Source: Sphingobium yanoikuyae
GTDB taxonomy: Bacteria > Pseudomonadota > Alphaproteobacteria > Sphingomonadales > Sphingomonadaceae
DNA length: 64,000 nt
Assembly (NCBI RefSeq): GCF_013001025.1
Contig: NZ_CP053021.1
Span: forward strand, 3,624,001-3,688,000
Direction of reading: 5' to 3'
Below are positions 1 to 9,543 of this stretch, in pieces. The notes under the pieces are model-generated. The model was not told where the DNA came from. It saw only the letters and a list, made by a program, of their open reading frames with translations, and ran no database searches. Numbering within the stretch: position 1 is the first letter of the stretch; each line of letters begins with the position of its first letter. Made by a program: the position numbers and the translations under genes.

Positions 1-426
1 CGCGATCGGCGCAAGGCCAAGCCGCCGGATCTCGATCGCCGGGCAATAGTCCATCACGACCTTGAGGCCCGCCGCTTCGGCCCGCGCCGCGGCATCGGCA
101 TCGATCACCCCCAATTGCATCCAGACCGACTTGGCGCCAGCGGCGATCGCCTGGTCCACCACCTCGCCCGCGACCTCGCTGCGTCGGAAGATATCGACCA
201 TGTCGATCCGCACGCCAATGTCCGACAGCCGATCCCAGACAAATTCGCCATGGACATGTTCGCCGGCGATCTGCGGATTGACCGGCAGCACCCGATAGCC
301 ATGATCCTGCAGCGTCTTCATCACACTATAGCTCGGCCGGTCGGGGCGATCGGAAATACCGACCAGCGCGATCGTCCGGGTTTCGTTGAGCAGATCGGCA
401 ATATCCTGCGCGGCGGTGAGCGGCAT
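1..426 (-). CDS. CoA-binding domain protein (YccU-like), 3' end outside window
   Basis: Reading the minus strand from an ATG at 426 gives 142 codons that run off the left edge. The N-terminus has a Rossmann-like start (IALVGISDRPDRPSYSVM) and continues with HGYRVLPVNP and VWMQLGV, the pattern of the small CoA-binding fold proteins of the YccU/succinyl-CoA-synthetase-alpha-like family. In that family the fold binds CoA, but the physiological role is unclear. An AGGAGG ribosome site (complement of 433-438) lies just upstream of the ATG, which fixes the start. The usual length is about 140-150 residues, so only a few C-terminal residues are probably missing. It is transcribed away from the next gene. 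Confidence 0.85.
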   Translation of the reverse strand, partial: MPLTAAQDIADLLNETRTIALVGISDRPDRPSYSVMKTLQDHGYRVLPVNPQIAGEHVHGEFVWDRLSDIGVRIDMVDIFRRSEVAGEVVDQAIAAGAKSVWMQLGVIDADAAARAEAAGLKVVMDYCPAIEIRRLGLAPIA

Positions 427-589
427 GGCGGTCCTCCTGTTCTAATCCCCGATATGGGCAGGGCGAAGGCGCGAACAAGGGGCCTGGCGCGCCCCGCTCC
501 TAACCAATTCCTAAGCAGCGTCCAGCTAGGCCGGGCAATGCGCGATTCGCGCCGGCCGGTGGGGACGGGCCGCATTCAGGGGGTCTGAG

Positions 590-1267
590 ATGAAGTCTGT
601 CGTCATTACCGCGCTTGCCATCATGTCCGCGACTGCCCAGCCGCTGCTGGCACAGGCCGATGCGCCGCTGCCCGTCATGCAGCCGCCCGAGGCCAGTCCG
701 GCCATGGTCCTGCCCGCCAACACCGCCGTCATGCTGCGCATGAACAGCGAATTGTCGAGCAAGACCGCCAAGGAAGGGTCGATGTTCGACCTGTCGGTCG
801 CCGACCCGGTGATGGTCGATGGCTATGTCGTCATCCCGATGAACGCCCGCGCCGTGGGCGAAGTGACCTGGCTGACCGGCAAGGGCGCCTTCGGCAAGTC
901 GGGCAAGATGAATATCGAGCTGCGCTATATCGAAGTCGCCGGGCGCCGCATCCCGATCAAGGGCAGCTTCCGCCAGGAGGGCGAAGGCAATACCGCCGCA
1001 ACCATCGGTGGCGTGATCGCGGCCGGCGTGTTCGCGGGCTTCATCACCGGCAAGACGGCTATCATCCCGGCGGGCCGGGAACTGCAGGCCTTCACCCAGA
1101 ATGAGATCGCGCTGGCGCCGCCGCGCCGCCCCGCGCCCATGCCGGGCCAGCCGGCACCGATCCCCGCCAGCTATACGCCCGCACCCCGCGCTGCGCCGCT
1201 GCCGGCCGCCCGGCCAGCACCGCGTCGGTCGATGGTCGACCCGTCGCTGGAGATCAACGTCAAATAA
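590..1267 (+). CDS. Exported protein of unknown function, Pro/Ala-rich tail
   Basis: 225 residues. The N-terminus is a short Sec-type signal peptide (cleavage probably after LLAQA, near residue 22). The middle (about 45-130) has alternating beta-rich text that I do not recognise as a named family. A glycine/alanine-rich hydrophobic stretch around residues 138-158 looks like a glycine-zipper segment that could touch membrane. The last 50 residues are rich in Pro, Ala and Arg and are probably disordered. A G-rich stretch upstream of the ATG is a modest ribosome site. It stands alone between divergent and co-directional neighbours. Existence as a gene is well supported by the signal peptide and codon pattern; function is unknown. 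Confidence 0.75.
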   Translation: MKSVVITALAIMSATAQPLLAQADAPLPVMQPPEASPAMVLPANTAVMLRMNSELSSKTAKEGSMFDLSVADPVMVDGYVVIPMNARAVGEVTWLTGKGAFGKSGKMNIELRYIEVAGRRIPIKGSFRQEGEGNTAATIGGVIAAGVFAGFITGKTAIIPAGRELQAFTQNEIALAPPRRPAPMPGQPAPIPASYTPAPRAAPLPAARPAPRRSMVDPSLEINVK

Positions 1268-1316
1268 GCCGGACTTGGCCGTGGCGCACCGCACGCGCCA
1301 CGGCTAGACCCTGCCC

Positions 1317-1775
1317 ATGTTCGATATTCGCGAAGACGATCTGAGCGGCGCACCGACCCGCGCGCTATTGGCCATCCATCTGGCCGGCATGCAGGCGGAA
1401 TCGCCGCCAGAAAGCGTCTTCGCGCTCGACCTGTCAGGATTGCAGCAGCCCGACATTTGCGTCTGGACCGCCTGGGATGGCGACAGCATCGCCGGCGTCG
1501 CCGCGCTGCGCGATCTGGGCGGCGGCCAGGGCGAACTCAAATCGATGCGCACCCATCCCGATCATCTGCGCCGGGGCGTGGCCGCAGCGCTGCTGCGCCA
1601 TATCATCGGGCAGGCACGGCAGCGCGGCATGACCCGGCTCAGCCTGGAAACCGGCAGCGGCCCCGCCTTCGATCCGGCGCTGACGCTGTATCGCCGGCAC
1701 GGCTTCGGCAATGGCGAGGCGTTCGGCGATTATCGCGCGAGCGCCTTCAACCAGTTTCTGCACCTCAGCCTCTGA
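1317..1775 (+). CDS. GNAT-family N-acetyltransferase
   Basis: 152 residues, the usual size for a single GNAT domain. The acetyl-CoA binding motif A is visible as HPDHLRRGVAAALLRHII (about residues 79-96), preceded by a beta-strand with GQGELKSMRT and followed by RLSLETGS and LYRRHGFGNGEAFGDY, the C-terminal part shared by PhnO/YjaB-like acetyltransferases. The family transfers acetyl groups from acetyl-CoA to amines; the substrate cannot be told from sequence. Its stop abuts the stop of the convergent Mrp gene with no space between them, so the two transcripts must overlap. Confidence 0.85.
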   Translation: MFDIREDDLSGAPTRALLAIHLAGMQAESPPESVFALDLSGLQQPDICVWTAWDGDSIAGVAALRDLGGGQGELKSMRTHPDHLRRGVAAALLRHIIGQARQRGMTRLSLETGSGPAFDPALTLYRRHGFGNGEAFGDYRASAFNQFLHLSL

Positions 1776-2741
1776 TCAGGCGGCCTTCGCCAGCCAGGCC
1801 GCGACCTTTTCGGCGACGGCGCGGAAGGCATCGGCATGCGGCCCTTCGCCAGCCGCCGGCGGATCACCCGCGTCGGAGCGCTTGCGAATGTCGATCGCCA
1901 GCGGAATGCGGCCGATGAAGGACAGGCCAAGCTCTCCCGCCGCTGCTTCCGCGCCACCACAGCCGAACGGGTCGGACACTTCGCCACAATGCGGGCAGGC
2001 ATAGCCGGCCATATTCTCGACCAGGCCGATCATCGGCACCTGCGCCTGTTCGAACAGGCTGATCGCGCGGGTCGCATCCATCAGCGCCAGATCCTGCGGC
2101 GTCGAGACGATGACGGCACCGGCCGGCTTGTGCTTCTGGAGCATGGTCAGCTGGATGTCGCCAGTGCCCGGCGGCAGGTCGATGACCAGCAGGTCGGTGT
2201 CGCCCCAGTCGGCGTCGATCAACTGCCCCAGCGCATTGCCGACCATCGGCCCGCGCCAGGCCAGCGCCTTGCCCGGATCGACCAGATGCGCCATCGACAG
2301 CATCGGAATGCCGAGCGGGCTTTCGACCGGGAACAGGCGCTTTTCGCGCGCCTGCGGCTTCTGGTCCTCGCTGGCGAGCAGACGCGCCTGCGACGGGCCA
2401 TAGATATCGGCATCAACCAGACCGACCTTGTGCCCCAACCGCGACAAAGCGATGGCGAGATTGGCCGACAGGGTCGACTTGCCCACCCCCCCCTTGCCCG
2501 ACGCCACGGCGATGATGCGCGGTGCGCGGCGTTCGGCGGTCATGGCAATGCGCACGTCGGTGACGCCCGGCAGCATCAGGCCGCCCTCGCGGATGGCGGC
2601 CGCCACGGCATCGCGCCGTTCGGGCGCCAGACCGCCCACGTCGAGCGCCAGGGTCATGACGCCATCCTTCACCCGCGGCGCGCTGGCACGGCCATCGGTC
2701 AGCGTCTTCAGGCGGGCGGCAAAATCATCGATATCGGTCAT
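1776..2741 (-). CDS. apbC: Mrp/ApbC-family Fe-S cluster carrier ATPase
   Basis: 321 residues on the minus strand. The N-terminal about 75 residues form a short MIP18/DUF59-like domain. The deviant P-loop GKGGVGKST is at residues 82-90, with VGLVDADIYGPSQARLL and LLVIDLPPGTGDIQLT following as the switch and Walker B regions of the MinD/Mrp superfamily. The CxxC pair (C249, C252 in ACPHCG) is the site that bridges a [4Fe-4S] cluster in this family, where the protein acts as a cytosolic cluster scaffold or carrier. It faces hflK head to head across about 70 bp. Confidence 0.93.
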   Translation of the reverse strand: MTDIDDFAARLKTLTDGRASAPRVKDGVMTLALDVGGLAPERRDAVAAAIREGGLMLPGVTDVRIAMTAERRAPRIIAVASGKGGVGKSTLSANLAIALSRLGHKVGLVDADIYGPSQARLLASEDQKPQAREKRLFPVESPLGIPMLSMAHLVDPGKALAWRGPMVGNALGQLIDADWGDTDLLVIDLPPGTGDIQLTMLQKHKPAGAVIVSTPQDLALMDATRAISLFEQAQVPMIGLVENMAGYACPHCGEVSDPFGCGGAEAAAGELGLSFIGRIPLAIDIRKRSDAGDPPAAGEGPHADAFRAVAEKVAAWLAKAA

Positions 2742-2814
2742 GACTGGGGCCTCTAGGCAATAATCGTCGTTAAGGGCACTGTTTTTCGCGTGCAGCCATT
2801 CCTATAGAGATGAC

Positions 2815-3945
2815 ATGAGAAGATTATTCGGGTGGATGCCCGGCATCGCGAGCGCCATGGCCCAGGGTCCCTGGGGCGGCAAGGGTGACGGGCCTGAGGG
2901 CAATGACGGACCGGGCAAGAACGGGTCCGGCGGGGGCAGTGATGGCCCGCGCAATCCCTGGACCCAGCCCGGCAAGCCGGCCGGCGCAAAATCCCCTTCC
3001 GCGATCGAGGAATTGCTGCGCAAGAGCCGCGAAAGCTTTGGCCAGGGCGGCGGCTTCGGTGGCCTGCCGCCGCGCGCGAACGGCCGGGCGCTGTGGCCGA
3101 TTGCCGTCGGCATTGTCGTCGTCCTGTGGCTGGTGCTGACCAGTTTCCACCGGGTCGGCCCGCAGGAACGCGGCGTCGTCACCCTGCTCGGCAAATATAG
3201 CCGCACCCTCTCGCCCGGCATCAGCCTGACCCTGCCCGCCCCGTTCGAGGCGGTGCGCACGGTCGATGTCGAGGAAATCCGCACGATCGACATCGGCTCG
3301 GCCAGCGCGGAGAGCGAAAATCTGGTGCTGACCGGCGACCAGAATATCGTCGACCTGGCCTATTCGGTGCGCTGGAACATCCGCAATCCGGAACTCTATC
3401 TGTTCCAGCTGGCCGACCCGGATGCATCGATCCGCGAAGTCGCCGAAAGCGCGATGCGCTCGGTGGTCGCCAGCGTCAGCCTGGACGATGCGCTGGGTGC
3501 GGGTCGCACCGAGATCGAGCAGCAGGTCGAACAGCGGATGCAGGAGATTCTCGACGGCTACAAGTCGGGCATCCGTGTCCAGGGCGTGGCGATCAAGCAG
3601 GCCGATCCGCCGGCTGCCGTCAACGACGCCTTCAAGGAAGTGTCGGCCGCGCAGCAGACCGCCCAGACCTATCTGAACGAGGCCCGTGCCGCCGCACAGC
3701 AGGTCACGGCCAAGGCGCAGGGCGAAGCCGCAGCCTTCGACAAGGTCTATGAACAATATCGGCTGGCACCCGACGTGACCCGCCGGCGCATGTATTACGA
3801 AACCATGGAGGGTGTCCTGTCCACCGTCGACAAGACGATCGTCGAAAGCGGCAACGTCACCCCCTTCCTGCCCCTTCCCGAACTCAAGCGGCGCGCCCAG
3901 GGCACACCCCAGTCGGCTGCCAATGCGACGGAGGAAGGCCAGTGA
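2815..3945 (+). CDS. hflK: FtsH protease modulator HflK
   Basis: 376 residues. The N-terminus (about 1-95) is rich in Gly, Asp and Pro; a single transmembrane segment follows (about 98-114, LWPIAVGIVVVLWLVL), then an SPFH/band-7 domain beginning FHRVGPQERGVVTLLGKYSRTL. The C-terminal coiled region ends with a short charged tail. HflK and HflC form a large periplasmic cage around FtsH and limit its access to membrane substrates. The gene overlaps hflC by four bases (GTGA), so the two are translationally coupled. A TATAGA element at 2803-2808 lies so close to the ATG that the leader would be very short; I see no good -35 for it. Confidence 0.95.
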   Translation: MRRLFGWMPGIASAMAQGPWGGKGDGPEGNDGPGKNGSGGGSDGPRNPWTQPGKPAGAKSPSAIEELLRKSRESFGQGGGFGGLPPRANGRALWPIAVGIVVVLWLVLTSFHRVGPQERGVVTLLGKYSRTLSPGISLTLPAPFEAVRTVDVEEIRTIDIGSASAESENLVLTGDQNIVDLAYSVRWNIRNPELYLFQLADPDASIREVAESAMRSVVASVSLDDALGAGRTEIEQQVEQRMQEILDGYKSGIRVQGVAIKQADPPAAVNDAFKEVSAAQQTAQTYLNEARAAAQQVTAKAQGEAAAFDKVYEQYRLAPDVTRRRMYYETMEGVLSTVDKTIVESGNVTPFLPLPELKRRAQGTPQSAANATEEGQ

Positions 3946-4781
3946 GCTTGCGCAATCCCATCGCCCTCGCCATCGGCGCGATCATCCTGCTGATCCTGGT
4001 CGGCAGCACCGTCACCATCGTGCCGGAAACCCGACAGGGCGTGATCGTCCGCTTCGGCGAGCCCAAGCAGATCATCAACCGCTATCGCCCGAACGAGGAT
4101 TTCGGCAAGACCGGCGCCGGCGTCATCCTGCGCGTGCCCTTCTTCGACCAGATCGTCTGGATCGACAAGCGCGTGCTCTCGGTCGAGATGGAGCGCCAGC
4201 AGGTGCTCTCGACCGACCAACTGCGCCTGCAGGTCGATGCCTTTGCCCGCTATCGCATCGTCGATCCGCTGCGCATGTATATTTCCGCCGGCAGCGAGGA
4301 AAAGGTGTCGGACGCGCTGCGCCCGATCCTGGGCTCGGCACTGCGCAACGAACTGGGCAAGCGGCCTTTCGCCGCGCTGCTCAGCCCCGAGCGCGGCCAG
4401 GTGATGCAGAATATCGAGGCCGGGCTTGACCGGGTCGCGCGCCAATATGGCGCCGAGATCGTCGACGTGCGGATCAAGCGCGCCGACCTGCCCGACGGCA
4501 CGCCGCTGGAAAGCGCCTTCACCCGCATGCGCACCGCGCGCCAGCAGGAAGCGCTGACGATCCGCGCCCAGGGCCTGAAGCAGGCACAGATCATTCGCGC
4601 CGAAGCCGACGCCAATGCCGCCCGCATCTATGCGGAAAGCTTTGGCAAGGACGCGAATTTCTATGACTTTTATCGCGCCATGCAGGCCTATCGTTATACC
4701 TTCGCCCCGGATCGGGCGGGCGGCACGACGATGGTGCTGTCGAAGGACAATGAGTTCCTGAAGCAGTTCCAGGGCCGCTAA
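3942..4781 (+). CDS. hflC: FtsH protease modulator HflC
   Basis: 279 residues starting at a GTG that overlaps the hflK stop. One N-terminal transmembrane helix (about 6-24, IALAIGAIILLILVGSTVTI) is followed by the band-7 domain (VPETRQGVIVRFGEPKQI) and the conserved DVRIKRADLP segment. The C-terminal helix carries the ALTIRAQGLKQAQIIRAEADANA stretch typical of HflC (only part quoted). The product partners HflK in the inner membrane. The order hflK-hflC-degP puts three envelope proteolysis genes in a row. Confidence 0.95.
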   Translation: MSLRNPIALAIGAIILLILVGSTVTIVPETRQGVIVRFGEPKQIINRYRPNEDFGKTGAGVILRVPFFDQIVWIDKRVLSVEMERQQVLSTDQLRLQVDAFARYRIVDPLRMYISAGSEEKVSDALRPILGSALRNELGKRPFAALLSPERGQVMQNIEAGLDRVARQYGAEIVDVRIKRADLPDGTPLESAFTRMRTARQQEALTIRAQGLKQAQIIRAEADANAARIYAESFGKDANFYDFYRAMQAYRYTFAPDRAGGTTMVLSKDNEFLKQFQGR

Positions 4782-4803
4782 CAGCAGGTTTCAGGATCAT
4801 TAC

Positions 4804-4829
4804 GGAACCAGTGTCATTCAATATCGGTT
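4804..4829 (+). promoter_or_regulatory. Possible EcfG-type (general stress) promoter for the DegP gene
   Basis: GGAAC at 4804-4808 is followed after 17 bases by GGTT at 4826-4829, about 80 bp before the protease start. The known consensus of the alphaproteobacterial general stress sigma factor EcfG is GGAAC, a 16-17 base spacer, then (C)GTT. This is seen in the sequence; use by EcfG is an inference. Confidence 0.45.
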
Positions 4830-4909
4830 AAGGCAGGGCGGCGCATCGATAAGGCTCCCCGAGAGTCCCGCCCTTCCCGCTCCCGAATTTCTGAAGAGGA
4901 CCGTCACGA

Positions 4910-6418
4910 GTGCGTTACGCTTATGCCATCACCGGCGCCCTGCTGCTCGGCGGCACCGCCATCGCCGTCACGACCAGTTCCAATGTCGGCGCGCAGACCG
5001 CCCAGAATGAAGGCCTGCAGGCCGCTGCCCCCGCCGGCGCGCCCGCCAGCCTGGCCGACATGGTCGAAAAGCTGCAGCCGGCCGTGGTCAACATCTCGAC
5101 CAAGCAGCGCGTCACCGTGCAGAATCCCTTCGCCGGCACGCCCTTTGGCGACCTGTTCGGCCAGGGTGGCGGCGGCAAGCCGCAGACCCGTCAGGCCCAG
5201 TCGCTTGGCTCGGGCTTCCTGATCTCGGCCGATGGCTATATCGTGACCAACAATCACGTCGTGTCGGCCGGTGCGGAAGGCGCTAGCGTCGACAGCATCA
5301 CGGTCACCATGACCAACAAGGAAGAATATCCCGCCAAGCTGGTCGGCCGCGATCCCGCAACCGACCTTGCCGTGCTGAAGATCGACGCGAAGAAGCCCCT
5401 GCCCTTCGTCAAGTTCGGCGACAGCACCAAGGCGCGCGTCGGTGACTGGGTCGTCGCGATCGGCAATCCCTTCGCCCTGTCGGGCACCGTGACCGCCGGC
5501 ATCATCTCCGCCGTGCATCGCGGCACCGGCGGCACCTATGACAAGTTCATCCAGACCGACGCCTCGATCAATCAGGGCAATAGCGGCGGTCCGATGTTCG
5601 ACATGCGCGGCAACGTGATCGGCATCAACAGCCAGATCCTGTCGCCTTCGGGCGGCAATGTCGGCATCGGCTTCGCCATCCCCTCGGAACAGGCAGCGCC
5701 GATTGTCGACACGCTGCGCCAGGGCCAAAGCATCAAGCGCGGCTATCTGGGCGTGCAGATCAGCCCGCTGGGCGAGGATATGGCGGACTCGCTCGGCCTC
5801 GCGAAGAATCGCGGCGAGTTCGTGCAGGGCGTCGAGCCTGGCAAAGGCGCCGAAAAGGCCGGCATCAAGGCGGGCGACGTGATCGTCAGCGTCGCCGGTC
5901 AGGAAGTGACGCCGGACCAGAATCTGTCGTCGATCGTCGCCAACAGCAAGATCGGGTCGAGCGTGCCGATCGTGCTGCTGCGCAACGGCCAGCGCATGAC
6001 CCTGAACGCGGTCGTGGGCGAGCGCCCGAGCGAAGACGAACTCAATAACTTCGCCCAGCAGCAGGATGATGATTTCAGCCAGCAGGGCGACCAGGGCAGC
6101 GATACCCAGGCAGCGCAGAAGTCGCTGGGCATCTCCGCCATCCCGCTGACCCCCAGCATCACCCGCCAGCTGGGCGTTGCCGGCGACACCCGCGGCATCG
6201 TCATCACTGCCGTTGACGGGTCGACCGATGCCGGTGCCAAGGGCCTGCGTCGCGGCGACGTGATCCTGTCGGCCAACAACCGGCCGGTGCTGACCCAGGC
6301 GGATCTGGATGCACAGGTGAAGGCGGTGTCGGCCCAGGGTCGCAACGCCATCCTGCTGCAGGTGCTGCGTCGCGGCCAGGCGCCGTTGTTCCTGCCAATC
6401 CGCCTGCGCGACAAGTAA
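4910..6418 (+). CDS. degP: Periplasmic serine protease, Do/DegP/HtrA family
   Basis: 502 residues starting at GTG with a GAAGAGGA ribosome site 10 bp upstream. A signal peptide (about 1-28) precedes a trypsin-like domain whose triad is H116 (TNNHVVS), D152 (DPATDLAVL) and S225 (GNSGGP). Two PDZ domains follow (about 275-360 and 405-495), separated by a Gln/Asp-rich linker (FAQQQDDDFSQQGDQ). Length and two-PDZ layout match DegP/MucD-type proteases that degrade or hold misfolded periplasmic proteins. It lies 128 bp after hflC with its own possible stress promoter, and a long hairpin terminator follows. Confidence 0.95.
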   Translation: MRYAYAITGALLLGGTAIAVTTSSNVGAQTAQNEGLQAAAPAGAPASLADMVEKLQPAVVNISTKQRVTVQNPFAGTPFGDLFGQGGGGKPQTRQAQSLGSGFLISADGYIVTNNHVVSAGAEGASVDSITVTMTNKEEYPAKLVGRDPATDLAVLKIDAKKPLPFVKFGDSTKARVGDWVVAIGNPFALSGTVTAGIISAVHRGTGGTYDKFIQTDASINQGNSGGPMFDMRGNVIGINSQILSPSGGNVGIGFAIPSEQAAPIVDTLRQGQSIKRGYLGVQISPLGEDMADSLGLAKNRGEFVQGVEPGKGAEKAGIKAGDVIVSVAGQEVTPDQNLSSIVANSKIGSSVPIVLLRNGQRMTLNAVVGERPSEDELNNFAQQQDDDFSQQGDQGSDTQAAQKSLGISAIPLTPSITRQLGVAGDTRGIVITAVDGSTDAGAKGLRRGDVILSANNRPVLTQADLDAQVKAVSAQGRNAILLQVLRRGQAPLFLPIRLRDK

Positions 6419-6441
6419 GTCAGCGAAAGCGACAATCGTTA

Positions 6442-6520
6442 CGGGCCGCGCTTGCCGGATTGCCTGCCTCCCTTCTAAGAAGGAGCAGACAGTCCGGCGG
6501 GCGCGGCCCGACCCGTTTTT
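6442..6520 (+). terminator. Long imperfect hairpin with T run after the DegP gene
   Basis: CGGGCCGCGC (6442-6451) pairs perfectly with GCGCGGCCCG (6501-6510). Further partial pairing inside (CCGGA with TCCGG; CTCC/TTC with GAAGGAG around a TAA loop) gives a structure of 69 bases, then ACCCGTTTTT. It ends immediately before the ribosome site of the next gene. Confidence 0.75.
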
Positions 6521-6535
6521 GAGGAGCATAAGCCC

Positions 6536-8167
6536 ATGAGCGACGGCATCTTCCTTGGTCTGGGCGCGCCCGAAAAGGACGGCGGCATCCCCCAATATCT
6601 GAACCTGCGCCGGGCCAATCGCCACGGCCTGATCGCCGGCGCCACCGGCACCGGCAAGACGGTGACGTTGCAGGGCATCGCCGAAAGCTTCTCGGCGCTC
6701 GGCGTCCCGGTGTTCGTGGCCGATGTGAAGGGCGACCTGTCGGGCATTTCGATGGCCGGTTCGCCGACCGCCAAGAATGCCGACAAGCTGGTGTCGCGCG
6801 CCAAGGAAATCGGCATCGCCGATTACAGCTATGCCGACAATCCCGCGATCTTCTGGGACCTCTATGGCGAACAGGGCCATGCGATCCGCACCACGGTCAG
6901 CGAGATGGGGCCACTGCTGCTGGCCCGGCTGATGGGCCTTAACGACACGCAGGAAGGCGTGCTCAACATCGCCTTCAAATATGCCGATGAGGAAGGGCTG
7001 CTGCTGCTCGACCTGGGCGATCTGCAGGCCATGCTCGCCTATTGCGCGGAAAATGCCGATACGCTGTCGGCCCGTTTCGGCAATGTGACCAAGGCCAGCG
7101 TCGGCGCGATCCAGCGCCAGTTGCTCCAGCTCGAAACCCAGGGCGGCGACCATTTCTTCGGAGAGCCCGCGCTCGACATCCACGACTTCCTGAAGGTGGA
7201 CGACAAGGGGCGCGGTTATGTGAACATCCTCGCCGCCGACAAGCTGATGCAGAGCCCGAAGCTCTACGCCACCTTCCTGCTCTGGTTGCTGAGCGAATTG
7301 TTCGAGACGCTGCCCGAAGTGGGCGATCCGGAAAAGCCGGTGCTGGTCTTCTTCTTCGACGAGGCCCATCTGCTGTTCGACGACGCGCCGGCGGCATTGC
7401 AGGACAAGATCGAGCAGGTCGTGCGCCTGATCCGTTCCAAAGGCGTCGGCGTTTATTTCGTTACCCAGAACCCGATCGACATTCCCGAAGCCATTGCCAG
7501 CCAGCTCGGCAACCGGGTCCAGCATGCGCTGCGCGCCTTCACCCCGCGCGACCAGAAGGCGATCAAGGCCGCGGCCGACACCTTCCGCATCAACCCCGAT
7601 CTCGACATCGAAACCGCGATCACCGAACTCAAGACCGGTGAAGCTTTGGTATCGCTGTTGCAGGAAGATGGTGCGCCGGGCGTGGTCCAGCGCACGCTGA
7701 TCGCCCCGCCCCGCTCGCGCCTCGGCCCGGTCGATGCCAAGGAGCGGGCGATCATCCAGTCGATCTCGCCCTGCGAGGGCAAATATGACACCGCCGTCGA
7801 CCGCGAATCCGCCGAGGAAATCCTGGCCGCGCGCGGCGAGGCCGCCGCTGCCGCCGCGCAGGCCGCCAAGGCCAAGGCCGAAGCCGACAAGGCCGCTGCC
7901 GCCCAGGCCAAGGTCGAGGCCAAGCAGCGCGAACAGGAGTTGAAGGAGCAGGCCCGGCGCGATGCCGCCGCCGCGCGCGAGGCAGCCAAGCCCAGCGGCT
8001 TCGACAAGGCGGTCCAGTCGGCGACCCGCTCCGCCGCCTCCTCGGTCGGCCGCCAGGTTGCCAACGAACTGGGCCGTGCCGTGTTCGGCGGATCAAGCCG
8101 CAAATCCTCGGGCGGTGGCATCGCCGGCCAGCTGGTGCGCGGCATATTGGGCAGTCTGTTCAAATAA
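6536..8167 (+). CDS. HerA-like ATPase, DUF853/YjgR family
   Basis: 543 residues. Walker A is GATGTGKT (about residues 37-44) and Walker B is [11 protein letters not shown] (about 272-282), within the VirB4/HerA-like P-loop fold of the DUF853 family. The text [11 protein letters not shown] and [16 protein letters not shown] also match that family. A long Ala/Lys/Glu-rich coiled coil (about 430-495) and a Ser/Gly-rich tail follow. The family is named for its similarity to the HerA DNA translocase, but its role is not established. A GAGGAG ribosome site lies directly after the upstream terminator, so it probably has its own promoter or relies on read-through. Confidence 0.85.
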   Translation: MSDGIFLGLGAPEKDGGIPQYLNLRRANRHGLIAGATGTGKTVTLQGIAESFSALGVPVFVADVKGDLSGISMAGSPTAKNADKLVSRAKEIGIADYSYADNPAIFWDLYGEQGHAIRTTVSEMGPLLLARLMGLNDTQEGVLNIAFKYADEEGLLLLDLGDLQAMLAYCAENADTLSARFGNVTKASVGAIQRQLLQLETQGGDHFFGEPALDIHDFLKVDDKGRGYVNILAADKLMQSPKLYATFLLWLLSELFETLPEVGDPEKPVLVFFFDEAHLLFDDAPAALQDKIEQVVRLIRSKGVGVYFVTQNPIDIPEAIASQLGNRVQHALRAFTPRDQKAIKAAADTFRINPDLDIETAITELKTGEALVSLLQEDGAPGVVQRTLIAPPRSRLGPVDAKERAIIQSISPCEGKYDTAVDRESAEEILAARGEAAAAAAQAAKAKAEADKAAAAQAKVEAKQREQELKEQARRDAAAAREAAKPSGFDKAVQSATRSAASSVGRQVANELGRAVFGGSSRKSSGGGIAGQLVRGILGSLFK

Positions 8168-8238
8168 GGATGGAAAGGGGCCGGTCGATTATGTCCGGCC
8201 CGTTGCTATCCGCCACGGGATAAGGCTAGAGCGCGGCC

Positions 8239-9543
8239 ATGTCTTCCTCGGCTGCTGCACCCCACCCGCTCCATTTCGGCAATTTCCGCGCCTATCTGGT
8301 CGGCCGTTTCTGCGCCACGCTGGCGCAGTACAGCATGATGATCCTGCTCGCCTGGCAGGCCTATAATGTCGCGCGGGAGACGATGAGCACGGGCGCGGCA
8401 TCGGCGCAGCTTGGCCTCATCGGCCTGGCGCAGTTCCTACCGCTCTTCTTCCTGACGCCGGTGACTGGCTGGGTGGCCGATCATTTTGACCGGCGGATCA
8501 TCACCCGGCTGACGCTGGCGCTGCTGATGCTCGCCGCAGCCGTGCTGGCCTTCGCCACCTATGAGGGTTGGGTCAGCCTGCCGCTGATCTTCGGCATCGC
8601 GGTCATCGTCGGCATCGCCCGCGCCTTCAACGGGCCGGCCTATGGCGCATTGGCGCCCAATCTGGTGCCGCCTGCCGTGCTGCCGACCGCCATCGCCCTG
8701 TCGTCGGTCGCCTGGCAGACCGGCGACATCCTCGGCAAGGCGGTGGGCGGCTATGCCTATGCGATCGAGCCCTGGGCCGCCTATGCGCTGTCGGCGGCCT
8801 TGTTCGGCGTCGGCCTGATATCGATGATGATGATCGGGCCGGTGCCCCAGCCGCCGCGCCAGCAGGGCCGCCATCCGATCCGCCAGATGATCGACGGCTT
8901 CACCTACCTCAAGAGCAACCGGCTGGTGCTGGCGACGATCACGCTGGACCTGTTCGCGGTATTGCTGGCCGGTGCGACCGCGCTGCTGCCCGTCTATGCC
9001 CGCGACATCCTGCATGTCGGGTCGACCGGCTATGGCCATCTGGCGATCGCGCCGGGGATCGGCGCGGCGCTGACAGCGCTCTGGTTCTCCTTCCGGCCGA
9101 TGAAGACGCAGGTCGGCCTCAAGATGCTGGCGGCGGTCATCCTGTTCGGCCTGGCCACGATCGCCTTCGGCTGCACCGCCTTCCTGCCGCGCGACATTGC
9201 GGTGGAGGCTGGGATCGCCGCGCTGATCGTGCTGGGCGGCGCCGACATGGTGTCGGTGTTCGTGCGCCAGTCGCTGGTGCAGCTGCACACGCCCGATGCG
9301 ATGCGCGGCCGCGTTTCCAGCCTGTCGCAACTGACCATATCCGCGTCCAATGAACTGGGCGAAGCGGAATCGGGCTTCCTTGCGGCGCTCGTTGGGCCTA
9401 TCGCTGCGGTCATCGGGGGTGGCGTCGGCGCCATTCTCGTCACGATATTCTGGGCGCGGCTCTTTCCCGAACTGCGCCTTGCACGCACTTTCGACCCACC
9501 CGACTTAAGGGAGGCGGACATCAGCCAGGAGACGGCCCAATGA
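8239..9543 (+). CDS. MFS transporter, EntS-like exporter family
   Basis: 434 residues with about twelve hydrophobic segments. The loop after TM2 reads [15 protein letters not shown], the MFS signature D-x(3)-RR, and the overall text ([27 protein letters not shown]) fits the MFS_3/EntS-like group, which includes the enterobactin exporter. The substrate is unknown. The last codon overlaps the start of cysK (ATGA), so the two genes are translationally coupled; whether this links transport to sulphur metabolism is only inferred. Confidence 0.85.
   Translation: MSSSAAAPHPLHFGNFRAYLVGRFCATLAQYSMMILLAWQAYNVARETMSTGAASAQLGLIGLAQFLPLFFLTPVTGWVADHFDRRIITRLTLALLMLAAAVLAFATYEGWVSLPLIFGIAVIVGIARAFNGPAYGALAPNLVPPAVLPTAIALSSVAWQTGDILGKAVGGYAYAIEPWAAYALSAALFGVGLISMMMIGPVPQPPRQQGRHPIRQMIDGFTYLKSNRLVLATITLDLFAVLLAGATALLPVYARDILHVGSTGYGHLAIAPGIGAALTALWFSFRPMKTQVGLKMLAAVILFGLATIAFGCTAFLPRDIAVEAGIAALIVLGGADMVSVFVRQSLVQLHTPDAMRGRVSSLSQLTISASNELGEAESGFLAALVGPIAAVIGGGVGAILVTIFWARLFPELRLARTFDPPDLREADISQETAQ

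Noticed and set aside
2780..2815. Full promoter giving a leaderless hflK message
   Set aside because: TATAGA is placed for a start at the ATG, but the -35 region TGTTTT is poor, so I did not list a promoter.
8178..8201. Terminator after the HerA-like gene
   Set aside because: GGGCCGG and CCGGCCC can pair over ten bases, but no T run follows, so I did not list it.
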